Below, piece by piece: positions 1 to 5,055 of a DNA stretch of 5,055 nucleotides; position 1 is the stretch's first letter; each line of letters starts with the position of its first letter. Origin of the DNA: Actinomycetota bacterium (GTDB lineage Bacteria > Actinomycetota > Thermoleophilia > Gaiellales > Gaiellaceae). Location of the stretch: contig JACDAS010000345.1 of NCBI GenBank assembly GCA_013695295.1, positions 1 through 5,055 of the forward strand, in the 5' to 3' direction. The notes under the pieces were generated by a model. The model worked only from the letters and a program-made list of their open reading frames with translations, did no database searches and was not told the origin of the DNA. The position numbers were made by a program, and so were the translations under genes.

Positions 1-903
1 GCGCACGCCTGCCGCGGCGAAGCCGAGCGCGGCGGCGCCGTACACGCCCGCCTCGGCGGCGAGCAGGCGTCGTGCCAGCGGCACCGAGGGCGCAGCGGCA
101 CCGAGCACGGCCAGCGAGGCCACGAACGCGAGCGGGACCAGGCTGCGGACGCTCACCGGCTGGCGATGCTTCGCGGTCACGGCGGCCTTGTTGACGCCAT
201 AGCGGTAGTACTGGACGAACTGGCGCCTGAAGGTGCCCCGCGGCACGTAGGAGAGCCAGATCGACGGGTCGTAGACAACGCGACCGCCCGCCCGGCGGAT
301 CCGCAGGTTCAGGTCCTCGACCTCGGCGGTGCCAACCGACTCGTCGTAGCCGCCGACCCGATCGAAGACGTCCGGCCGGAAGGCGCCGCAGAAGACCGTG
401 TCCACGTCGTGTCGGCGATCCCGCGCGGGCATCCAGTTGTGGCCTCCGAACGGGCTCTCGAGGGCACACGCGATCGCGCGCTCGGTGAGGCTGCGCCCCT
501 CGGGGACGAAGAGTCCGCCCACGTTCCAGGCCCCCGTCTGTTGCGAGACCTCGGCGCAACGGCGCAGGTAGTCGATCGGGTAATGCGAGTGACAGTCCAG
601 CCGGACGATCAGGTCGACGTCGCGATCGCGCAAGGTCTCGAGGCACACGTTCAGGCCCGCCGCTGCCGTGCGCCGCGGATTCTCCAGCACGGTGAGCCGC
701 AGGCCGGCCGCATCGGCCGCCGCCCGCAGCCGTTCCGGCGACCCGTCCGTGGAGCCGCCGTCTGCGACGAAGATCTCGATCTCGCCGGCGAAGTCCTGAG
801 CGCGCAGATCCTCGACGAGGTGCTCGACGTGCTCCGCCTCGTTCAGCATCGGCACGATCACTGCGATCCGGCGGAGCGGGCCTGCGCCCGCAGGGGAGCT
901 CAC
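1..903 (-). CDS. ExoA-like family 2 glycosyltransferase, C-terminus cut by window edge
   Basis: Probably transfers a sugar from a nucleotide-sugar donor to a lipid-linked glycan at the inner face of the membrane. Reading from GTG at 903, 301 codons stay open to position 1 with no stop, so the C-terminus lies outside. The GT-A fold core is clear: IAVIVPMLNE (residues 13-22), FVADGGSTDGS (45-55), RLDCHSHYP (101-109) where a family DxD-like site would sit, NVGG (127-130), VDTVFCGAF (167-175) and VEDLNLRIRRAGG (195-207) with the likely catalytic acidic pair. NVGG and the R-x-D-x-H pattern are typical of ExoA-type succinoglycan glycosyltransferases. After about residue 250 the chain turns hydrophobic (from RSLVPLAFVASLAVLGAAAP), suggesting C-terminal membrane helices, as is common in this group. 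The GTG overlaps the upstream flippase stop by 4 nt (GTGA), which implies translational coupling; no later start keeps the fold intact. The sugar specificity cannot be read from sequence. Confidence 0.9.
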   Translation of the reverse strand, partial: MSSPAGAGPLRRIAVIVPMLNEAEHVEHLVEDLRAQDFAGEIEIFVADGGSTDGSPERLRAAADAAGLRLTVLENPRRTAAAGLNVCLETLRDRDVDLIVRLDCHSHYPIDYLRRCAEVSQQTGAWNVGGLFVPEGRSLTERAIACALESPFGGHNWMPARDRRHDVDTVFCGAFRPDVFDRVGGYDESVGTAEVEDLNLRIRRAGGRVVYDPSIWLSYVPRGTFRRQFVQYYRYGVNKAAVTAKHRQPVSVRSLVPLAFVASLAVLGAAAPSVPLARRLLAAEAGVYGAAALGFAAAGVR

Positions 904-2222
904 GCACCCCCGATCGTCCGGGCGGGCCGTAGGCGCCGGGCGAGGCCGCGAAAGTCGCCTGCCCGGGGCACGAGGTCGTTCGCGCGGCCGCCAAGGGCGC
1001 GGAGGAAGAGGATCGCCATGACGATGCCTCCGGTGGTGTAGGCGAGCGTCGCCGCGAGGGCAGCGCCGGCGCCGCCGTGATCCGGGATCAGCAGCAGGTC
1101 GAGACCCAGGCCGAGGGCGAACGCGACGGCGGTTGCCGCGGTCTCGAGCAGCGGCATCCGCTGGGCGGTCAGTGCCTGGCCCATCAGCTTCAGCGCCACG
1201 ATTCCGATCCCGCCCGCGGCGAGGATCCGCAGGTCGGTGATCGAGCCGCGGAACGCCTCCCCGAAGATCGTCACACAGAGGATGGGTGCCGCGAGGACAA
1301 GCGCGCCCGCCAGGGCGGCGGTGAGGATGGCCGCGAGCCGGAACGCCACGGCCGTTCGGCGGGCCGCGTCGAGCGGAGCCGCGCGGACGAGATCCGGGCG
1401 CTGGACGGCGACGAGTGCGGTCGGCAGGACGAAGAGCGCCTCCGACCAGGCGACGGCGACGCTGTAGTGCCCGAGCTCCCGCGAGCCGCCCAGCGTTCCG
1501 ACGAGCCACTGGTCGAGCCGGTAGTTGCCCAGCCCGAGGACGCCGCTGGCGTGGGTCTTGAGCCCGAAGCCGAGCATCGAGCGCGCGAGCGCCGGGTCGG
1601 GCCTTCCGAAGCGGCTCCGCCTCGCGACCGCGGCGACGAGGATGGCCGCGGAGAGCGTCCAGCCGGCCACCCAGGTCGCGACCGCGCTCGTCACGCTCAG
1701 GACGCCGGTGGCGGCGAGCGTGCCGTTGACCCCGAAGTTGACGACCGGCGCCATCAGCCACGCGAGGTTCGTGAGGCCGAAGCCGTAGTCGGCCTGGAGC
1801 AGGGTCGCCAGGTACCTCTCCAGCATCAGCACGGGCACCGATGCCAGCGCGAGCCAGCGCAGGCTGGAAGTCGACTCGCCGCCGACGCCCGGGAAGAGCG
1901 CCACGATCGCCGTGACGACGCAGGCGGCGACGGCTCCGAAAAAGGCGGCGAAGAGGAGCGAGTTCGTCGCGAGTGCCGGGCGCAGCTCGGGCCGCCTCCC
2001 GCCGAGGTTCGCGTTCGACTGGTCGATGCCGAGGTTCGCGAGGTAGCCGACGAGCGTCCCGATCGTCGTCAGGAAGGCGACGTCGCCCCGCCCGACGGGT
2101 CCCAGCGCGCGCGAGACGACGAGGACGTTCCCGAGCGAGAGCGCTGCGACCGTGAGGCTCGTGGCGTAGGTCGTCGCCGAGGCGACCAGGAAGCTGGGCC
2201 GTCGCGTCGTGGGAGTGCTCAC
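900..2222 (-). CDS. Polysaccharide flippase (Wzx/RfbX-like), copy A
   Basis: Predicted inner-membrane flippase moving an undecaprenyl-diphosphate-linked oligosaccharide across the membrane, of the oligosaccharide flippase branch of the MOP superfamily. It has 440 residues, within the usual range for Wzx proteins. By eye I see about 12 hydrophobic segments, the first near residues 16-36 and the last near 385-412. Recognisable motifs are SRALGPVGRGDVAFL (37-51), LDQWLVGT (236-243), ELGHYSVAVAWSEALF (249-264) and ILCVTIFGEAFRGS (314-327). The frame is open far upstream inside the neighbouring gene, but GTG at 2222 overlaps the GNAT stop as GTGA and matches the start of copy B (VS/MS followed closely by RR-x-SFL), so it is preferred. 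Only a weak AGGGA lies upstream, consistent with coupling. The stop overlaps the next gene's GTG. It is about 77% identical to the flippase at 3369-4682. Confident on family; the substrate is unknown. Confidence 0.92.
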   Translation of the reverse strand: MSTPTTRRPSFLVASATTYATSLTVAALSLGNVLVVSRALGPVGRGDVAFLTTIGTLVGYLANLGIDQSNANLGGRRPELRPALATNSLLFAAFFGAVAACVVTAIVALFPGVGGESTSSLRWLALASVPVLMLERYLATLLQADYGFGLTNLAWLMAPVVNFGVNGTLAATGVLSVTSAVATWVAGWTLSAAILVAAVARRSRFGRPDPALARSMLGFGLKTHASGVLGLGNYRLDQWLVGTLGGSRELGHYSVAVAWSEALFVLPTALVAVQRPDLVRAAPLDAARRTAVAFRLAAILTAALAGALVLAAPILCVTIFGEAFRGSITDLRILAAGGIGIVALKLMGQALTAQRMPLLETAATAVAFALGLGLDLLLIPDHGGAGAALAATLAYTTGGIVMAILFLRALGGRANDLVPRAGDFRGLARRLRPARTIGGA

Positions 2223-3310
2223 GTCGAGACGAACCGTCCCTGAGGTTGGTCGTCGTCGGTGCGGCGGAAGCGGAGGCGCAACGCGGCCACGCCGGCTCGC
2301 CCCGCCGGCCCGCGTCCCAGGACGATCGTCTCGAGCCCCGCGTCCCGCGGCGAGAACCGGTACTTGTAGCCCTCGCCGCCGCGCAGGAAGCGGTACTCGC
2401 TCATGCCGTCGGCGACCGCCTCCCGAATCGTGTGGGCGACCAGGGTGATCCCGAGGGAGGGTCGCTGCCAGGCCGGGTCGCGTCCCCCCTGGTAGAAGGA
2501 ATCCGCGCCGCCGAAGCGCAGGCCGTACCAGGCTGCGTGCGCGCGGCCCTCGAGCTCGAGAAACCAGAGCCGCAGCCAGCCGAGCTGGAACGCGGTGCGG
2601 GCGAAGTCCCGCTGGAACGGTTCGGCCGTTCCGGCGAACGCGTCGCTGTCCGGCCACCGCAGGCGATGAAGGTCGAAGAGCAGGTCGAGATCCTGCTCGA
2701 GCCTGGCCGGATCCTCGGTCCGCCGGAAGACGAGACCGTGGTCGCGCAGAAGGTTCCGCTCGTCGCGCCGGATCTGGGAGCGAAAGCCGTGGCTGAGCGT
2801 CGCGAGAAGATCGTCCCAGGACGGCACGTTGAGCTCGAGGACAGGGCTTCCCTCGCGCCGAAGCACCCGGGCGCCGAGACTCTCCGCCAGGCGCCACTCG
2901 CCAGACAGCTGGTCGCCGACGAACACGCTCCACCGCGTGCCGGCGAGCAGACGCCGCAGCCCCTCGAGCGTCCGCGCACGCTCCTCCGGTGCGCAGACCG
3001 GCCCCAGCTCGTCGCCGGGCCCGTGCCCGAGGAAGCGCAGGACGCGCGGCCTGCGCCGCCAGACGTAGAGCGGCAGGATCGCGGCGAGGCTTCCGTCGCC
3101 GCGCTCGCAGCGGAATGCAAGGAGCTCGCGCCCGCCGCCGAAGTGCCGCCACCAGGCCGAGAGCCACTCCCACGTGGCGAAGACGTTGCCCGAGCGCTCC
3201 GCGAGCTCGGGCCAACCTGGTCTAAGGGCCTCGAGGGATTCCAGCCGTCGGAGGGCGAACCTCGCCCCGTCAGAGTCGAGGGTCCCCGATTCAGAATCCG
3301 CGATGTTCAA
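2219..3310 (-). CDS. GNAT-fold transferase, BioF2/CelD-like (Acetyltransf_6 type)
   Basis: 363-residue soluble protein resembling the GNAT proteins annotated as 'cellulose biosynthesis protein CelD' or BioF2-like acetyltransferases, a group often found in polysaccharide clusters. The N-terminal part carries the typical opening NVFATWEWLSAWWRHFG (42-58) and LAAILPLYVW (75-84). The C-terminal half holds the family core: RSQIRRDERNLLRDHGL (177-193), LFDLHRLRW (211-219), a central beta region with RAHAAWYGLRFGGADSFYQGG (256-276 region), the SLGITLVAHTIREAVADG helix (285-302) and YRFLRGGEGYKYRF (306-319), where family members usually show a D-x-x-x-G-x-x-x-YK pattern. No signal peptide or membrane segment is seen. 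It probably modifies a sugar or precursor in the cytoplasm by acyl (or aminoacyl) transfer; donor and acceptor are inferred only. The start is TTG at 3310, supported by a strong Shine-Dalgarno sequence and by the lack of another start codon before the conserved N-terminal motif. The 3' end overlaps flippase copy A by 4 nt. Confidence 0.85.
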   Translation of the reverse strand: MNIADSESGTLDSDGARFALRRLESLEALRPGWPELAERSGNVFATWEWLSAWWRHFGGGRELLAFRCERGDGSLAAILPLYVWRRRPRVLRFLGHGPGDELGPVCAPEERARTLEGLRRLLAGTRWSVFVGDQLSGEWRLAESLGARVLRREGSPVLELNVPSWDDLLATLSHGFRSQIRRDERNLLRDHGLVFRRTEDPARLEQDLDLLFDLHRLRWPDSDAFAGTAEPFQRDFARTAFQLGWLRLWFLELEGRAHAAWYGLRFGGADSFYQGGRDPAWQRPSLGITLVAHTIREAVADGMSEYRFLRGGEGYKYRFSPRDAGLETIVLGRGPAGRAGVAALRLRFRRTDDDQPQGRFVST

Positions 3311-3315
3311 TGCCG

Positions 3316-3323
3316 CCTCTCCC
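3316..3323 (-). promoter_or_regulatory. Strong ribosome binding site for the GNAT gene
   Basis: On the minus strand GGGAGAGG sits 5 nt upstream of the TTG at 3310. It is the strongest Shine-Dalgarno-like sequence at any start in the window and decides in favour of the TTG start. The other three complete junctions rely on 4-nt stop/start overlaps with only weak purine runs upstream, so this gene looks able to initiate independently. Confidence 0.65.
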
Positions 3324-3329
3324 GGAGCT

Positions 3330-3354
3330 GGTCGGCCCCGTCCCGTGGGGCACC
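3330..3354 (-). other. Short GC-rich stem-loop in the flippase B / GNAT gap
   Basis: A 5-bp perfect stem (GCCCC / GGGGC) encloses a 7-nt loop at 3335-3351. It is extended by a 3-bp outer stem (GGT / ACC) with a 2-nt bulge. No T-run follows on the minus strand, so it does not look like a Rho-independent terminator. It could shape mRNA stability or translation just ahead of the GNAT ribosome binding site, but GC-rich DNA forms such hairpins readily by chance. Confidence 0.25.
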
Positions 3355-3368
3355 CCGGCGCATCCCGC

Positions 3369-4682
3369 TCACGACGGCGTCCCGGGCCGCGCCGGCCGCC
3401 GGGCGAGCTGCTGCAGGTCGCTCAGCCGTGGGATGAACTCCCGCGCTCGGCCCCCCAAGGCGCGGAGGAAGATCATCGCGACGACGATACCCCCGCCCGT
3501 GTAGGCGAGCGTTGCGGCGAGCGCGGCCCCCCCGCCTCCATGTTCCGGGATCAGCAGCAGGTCGAGCGCGATCCCGAGCGCGAAGGCGATCGCGATCGCC
3601 GCCGTCTCGAGCAGCGGCAGCCGCTGCGCCGTCAGCGCCTGGCCGAGGAGCTTGAGCGTCACGATGCCGATTCCGCCGGCGGCGAGGATCCGCAGGTCGC
3701 CGATCGAGCCGCGGAAGGCCTCGCCGAAAATCGTGACGCAGAGGATCGGCGCCGCCAAGACAAGTAGGACCCCGAGCCCGGCGGTCAGCACCGAGGCGAC
3801 GCGGAAGGCCGCGGCGGAGCGCCGCGCAGCCTCTTGCCGAGAGCCGCGCACGAGATCGGGGCGCTGCACGGTCACAAGAGCGGTCGGCAGGAGGAAGAGC
3901 GCCTCGGACCAGGCGACCGCGACGCTGTAGAGCCCGAGCTCCCGCGAACCGGCCATCGTCCCGACGAGCCACTGGTCGAGCCGATAGTTGCCCACGAGCA
4001 GGATCCGCCCCCCGTGGGTCTTCAAGCCGAAGCCGAGCATCGACCGAGCCAGCCCGAGATCCGGCCGTCCGAATCGACTGCCGCGTGCCACCGCCGCCAC
4101 GAGGATCGCGACCGAAAGCGCCCAGGCCGCCACCCAGGTCGCGACGGCGCTCCGGACCGACAGGACGCCCGCGGCTGCGAGGCCTGCGTTCACGCCGACG
4201 TTGACGGTCGGAGCGGCGAGCCACGCGAGGTTCGTGAGCCGGAAGCCGTAGTCGGACTCGATCAGGTTCGAGAGGTAGGTCTGGAGGATCAGGGCCGGGA
4301 TTGCGGCGAGCGCGAGCCAGCGCAGTCCGGCCGATGAGTCTCCGGCGACGCCCGGGAAGAGCGCCACGAGCCCAGTGACCACCAACGCGGCCATGGCCCC
4401 GAGCAGCGCCGCGAAGACGACGGAGTTCGTCGCGAGCGACGGTCGCAGCTCCGGCCTGGTGCCGCCGAGGTTCGCGTTCGACTGGTTGATCCCGAGATTC
4501 GCGAGGTACGCGACGAGCATCCCGATCGTCGTCAGAAACGCGACGTCCCCGCGCCCGACCGGCCCGAGGGCACGTGAGACGACGAGGACATTGGCGAGCG
4601 AGAGAGCGGCGGCGGCGAGATGGGTCGCGTAGGTCGTCGTCGACGCTGCGAGGAATGACTGCCGTCTGGGAGCCTCGCTCAT
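3369..4682 (-). CDS. Polysaccharide flippase (Wzx/RfbX-like), copy B
   Basis: Second predicted lipid-linked oligosaccharide flippase, 437 residues, with the same roughly 12-helix layout as copy A. Shared motifs include SRALGPVGRGDVAFLTTIG (36-54), INQSNANLGG (65-74), YRLDQWLVGT (233-242), ELGLYSVAVAWSEALF (248-263) and ILCVTIFGEAFRGSI (313-327). The start is ATG at 4682, which overlaps the TGA of the upstream glycosyltransferase as ATGA. A longer reading from 4997 is out of frame with real protein and its extra N-terminus is low-complexity Ala/Pro/Arg, so I reject it. Aligned to copy A with one gap near the N-terminus, 322 of 420 positions are identical by hand count. Differences concentrate in the extreme termini, around residues 126-155, and around 276-305. 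Both copies are intact, with no stop or frameshift, so both are probably functional. Whether they share a substrate cannot be told. Confidence 0.92.
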   Translation of the reverse strand: MSEAPRRQSFLAASTTTYATHLAAAALSLANVLVVSRALGPVGRGDVAFLTTIGMLVAYLANLGINQSNANLGGTRPELRPSLATNSVVFAALLGAMAALVVTGLVALFPGVAGDSSAGLRWLALAAIPALILQTYLSNLIESDYGFRLTNLAWLAAPTVNVGVNAGLAAAGVLSVRSAVATWVAAWALSVAILVAAVARGSRFGRPDLGLARSMLGFGLKTHGGRILLVGNYRLDQWLVGTMAGSRELGLYSVAVAWSEALFLLPTALVTVQRPDLVRGSRQEAARRSAAAFRVASVLTAGLGVLLVLAAPILCVTIFGEAFRGSIGDLRILAAGGIGIVTLKLLGQALTAQRLPLLETAAIAIAFALGIALDLLLIPEHGGGGAALAATLAYTGGGIVVAMIFLRALGGRAREFIPRLSDLQQLARRPARPGTPS

Positions 4683-5055
4683 CGCCGCGCGAGGCGTGCC
4701 TGAACGAGCCGGGAGGGGTGCGAGACGAAGCTCCCGAGCCGGTAGCGCTGGTAGTCGGAGAGTGGCACTGCGGCGATGAGGGGCAGCAGGAGCCGGAGCC
4801 GCAGCGGCGCGCTCGAGCGCCGCCAGTTCCGCCGGCGGCTCTGAAAAAGCAGGGGGTGCCGCCACCGCAGCTCCTCGTAGATCGCCGCGTGCCGAGACCT
4901 GTTCTCGGCGTACCGGCGCGCCCCGTGCAGGCGATGGAGGAAGACGAGGTCGGGCACCCGAACGCAGGTGAAGCCACGCTCGGCCATCGACATCCACAGG
5001 TCCCAGTCCTCGTAGCCGGAGCGAACCTGCCAGCCGCCCGCCTCGAGCAGGCGCT
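4679..5055 (-). CDS. Family 2 glycosyltransferase, C-terminal fragment (N-terminus outside window)
   Basis: The frame enters from the right edge and gives 124 visible residues before TGA at 4681-4679; the catalytic N-terminal half lies outside. The visible part begins RLLEAGGWQVRSGYEDWDLW. GYEDWDLW is the hallmark acidic ED-x-D/W region of WcaA-like GT2 enzymes that supplies the catalytic base. It is followed by MAERGFTCVRVPDLVFLHRLHG, matching the usual '...AERG...VPEPL..YR.HG' ending of the GT-A fold. A basic tail with a hydrophobic stretch (LRLLLPLIAAVPLS) may lie on the membrane surface. It is likely to add a sugar to the same lipid-linked glycan that the adjacent flippase exports. The stop overlaps the flippase B start as ATGA. 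An ATG at 4993 is internal to the conserved motif and is not the start. Donor and acceptor are unknown. Confidence 0.88.
   Translation of the reverse strand, partial: RLLEAGGWQVRSGYEDWDLWMSMAERGFTCVRVPDLVFLHRLHGARRYAENRSRHAAIYEELRWRHPLLFQSRRRNWRRSSAPLRLRLLLPLIAAVPLSDYQRYRLGSFVSHPSRLVQARLARR

Larger units (their letters stand above)
3307..3372 (-). other. Possible 21-residue coupling mini-ORF between flippase B and the GNAT gene
   Basis: A GTG at 3372-3370 overlaps the flippase B stop as GTGA. The frame runs 21 codons (beginning MSGMRRGAPRDGADQ, Arg-rich) to a TGA at 3309-3307 that overlaps the GNAT TTG start as TTGA. It therefore bridges exactly the only junction in the window where annotated genes do not touch. 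It may be a reinitiation relay, a remnant of a former downstream gene start after duplication, or chance. No family similarity is recognisable, an internal ATG at 3363 is an alternative start, and its Shine-Dalgarno sequence is weak. I consider translation possible but unproven. Confidence 0.25.
900..4682 (-). repeat. Divergent direct repeat pair of about 1.3 kb (flippase copies A and B)
   Basis: The segments 900-2222 and 3369-4682 are diverged direct repeats in the same orientation, about 2.46 kb apart start to start. Identity is visible at the DNA level: in a sampled 64-nt stretch (near 1198-1261 against 3659-3722) 57 bases match. The longest identical runs I noticed are only about 20-22 nt, for example around 1499-1520 against 3960-3981, so the duplication is old rather than a recent or assembly-derived copy. 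The intervening 2219-3368 contains the GNAT gene and the gap. Confidence 0.85.
1..5055 (-). other. Interior of a polysaccharide biosynthesis operon
   Basis: Five co-directional genes are packed with 4-nt overlaps at three of four junctions: ATGA at 4682-4679, GTGA at 2222-2219 and GTGA at 903-900. The fourth junction is only 58 nt long. No promoter-like or terminator-like sequence was seen between them. Co-transcription and translational coupling are inferred from this packing. Both ends of the operon lie outside the window. Confidence 0.75.

Noticed and set aside
166..1041. 291-codon open frame on the plus strand
   Set aside because: It lies antisense to the ExoA-like glycosyltransferase. 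The translation has no recognisable motif and is rich in Arg/Ala/Val/Asp, as expected from the complement of a GC-rich gene.
1077..2243. 388-codon open frame on the plus strand
   Set aside because: It is antisense to flippase copy A and composed largely of Arg, Glu, Asp and Gly. A similar low-complexity frame occurs opposite copy B, showing it is a by-product of the flippase sequence.
2223..3215. N-terminal extension of flippase A giving a 771-residue protein
   Set aside because: The extra 331 residues are an Arg/Ala/Pro-rich out-of-frame reading of the GNAT gene. The flippase homology begins at the GTG at 2222, which matches the start of copy B.
3330..3354. Rho-independent terminator between flippase B and the GNAT gene
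   Set aside because: The stem is short and no T-run follows on the coding strand. The tight operon layout also argues against a stop in transcription here.
2246..3436. 396-codon open frame on the plus strand
   Set aside because: It is antisense to the GNAT gene, running past its start. It has no domain-like pattern and a biased Pro/Glu/Arg/Ala composition.
900..4682. Assembly artefact or very recent duplication explaining the two flippases
   Set aside because: The copies differ at about 23% of amino acids and I saw no identical runs much longer than about 22 nt, so they are truly diverged genes.
3307..4977. 556-residue minus-strand frame across flippase B
   Set aside because: It is the wrong frame through the flippase, Arg-rich with no membrane segments. 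Only its last 21 codons are of interest, as the bridging mini-ORF.
4683..4997. N-terminal extension of flippase B to 542 residues
   Set aside because: The extension reads through the glycosyltransferase gene in another frame and gives a low-complexity Ala/Pro/Arg stretch. ATG at 4682 has the ATGA overlap and the correct N-terminus.

Overview
The window is about 5 kb of very GC-rich bacterial DNA (I estimate roughly 70% GC by eye). It is entirely coding, and every convincing gene is on the minus strand. It reads as an interior piece of a surface or exported polysaccharide gene cluster: two glycosyltransferases (both cut by the window edges), two lipid-linked oligosaccharide flippases, and one GNAT-fold transferase of the BioF2/CelD-like type. 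GC content, frequent GTG/TTG starts and tightly overlapping genes suit a high-GC Actinomycetota, possibly a soil lineage such as Thermoleophilia. This is an impression from composition and protein style, and no taxonomic marker is present.

In order of transcription (right to left): the C-terminal part of a family 2 glycosyltransferase (5055-4679); flippase copy B (4682-3369); a 58-nt gap holding a possible 21-residue mini-ORF, a small stem-loop and a strong ribosome binding site; the GNAT-fold protein with a TTG start (3310-2219); flippase copy A (2222-900); and an ExoA-like family 2 glycosyltransferase (903 to beyond position 1). Three gene junctions are 4-nt stop/start overlaps (ATGA, GTGA, GTGA). 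The fourth could be bridged in the same way by the mini-ORF (GTGA into TTGA). No promoter or terminator is visible, so this is most likely the inside of one long operon.

The most notable feature is that the two flippases are close paralogues: 322 of 420 aligned residues are identical by hand count, about 77%, without internal gaps. They are in the same orientation and separated only by the GNAT gene. The end of copy B still shows the same TGA/GTGAGC junction that copy A shares with the ExoA-like glycosyltransferase. This suggests a local duplication of a flippase-containing segment, with the GNAT gene ending up between the copies. In the inferred pathway, the glycosyltransferases build an undecaprenyl-linked oligosaccharide on the inner face of the membrane, the flippases move it across, and the GNAT-fold protein may decorate the glycan or its precursor. 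Why one cluster keeps two similar flippases is unexplained. I found no mobile element, CRISPR array, tRNA or rRNA.
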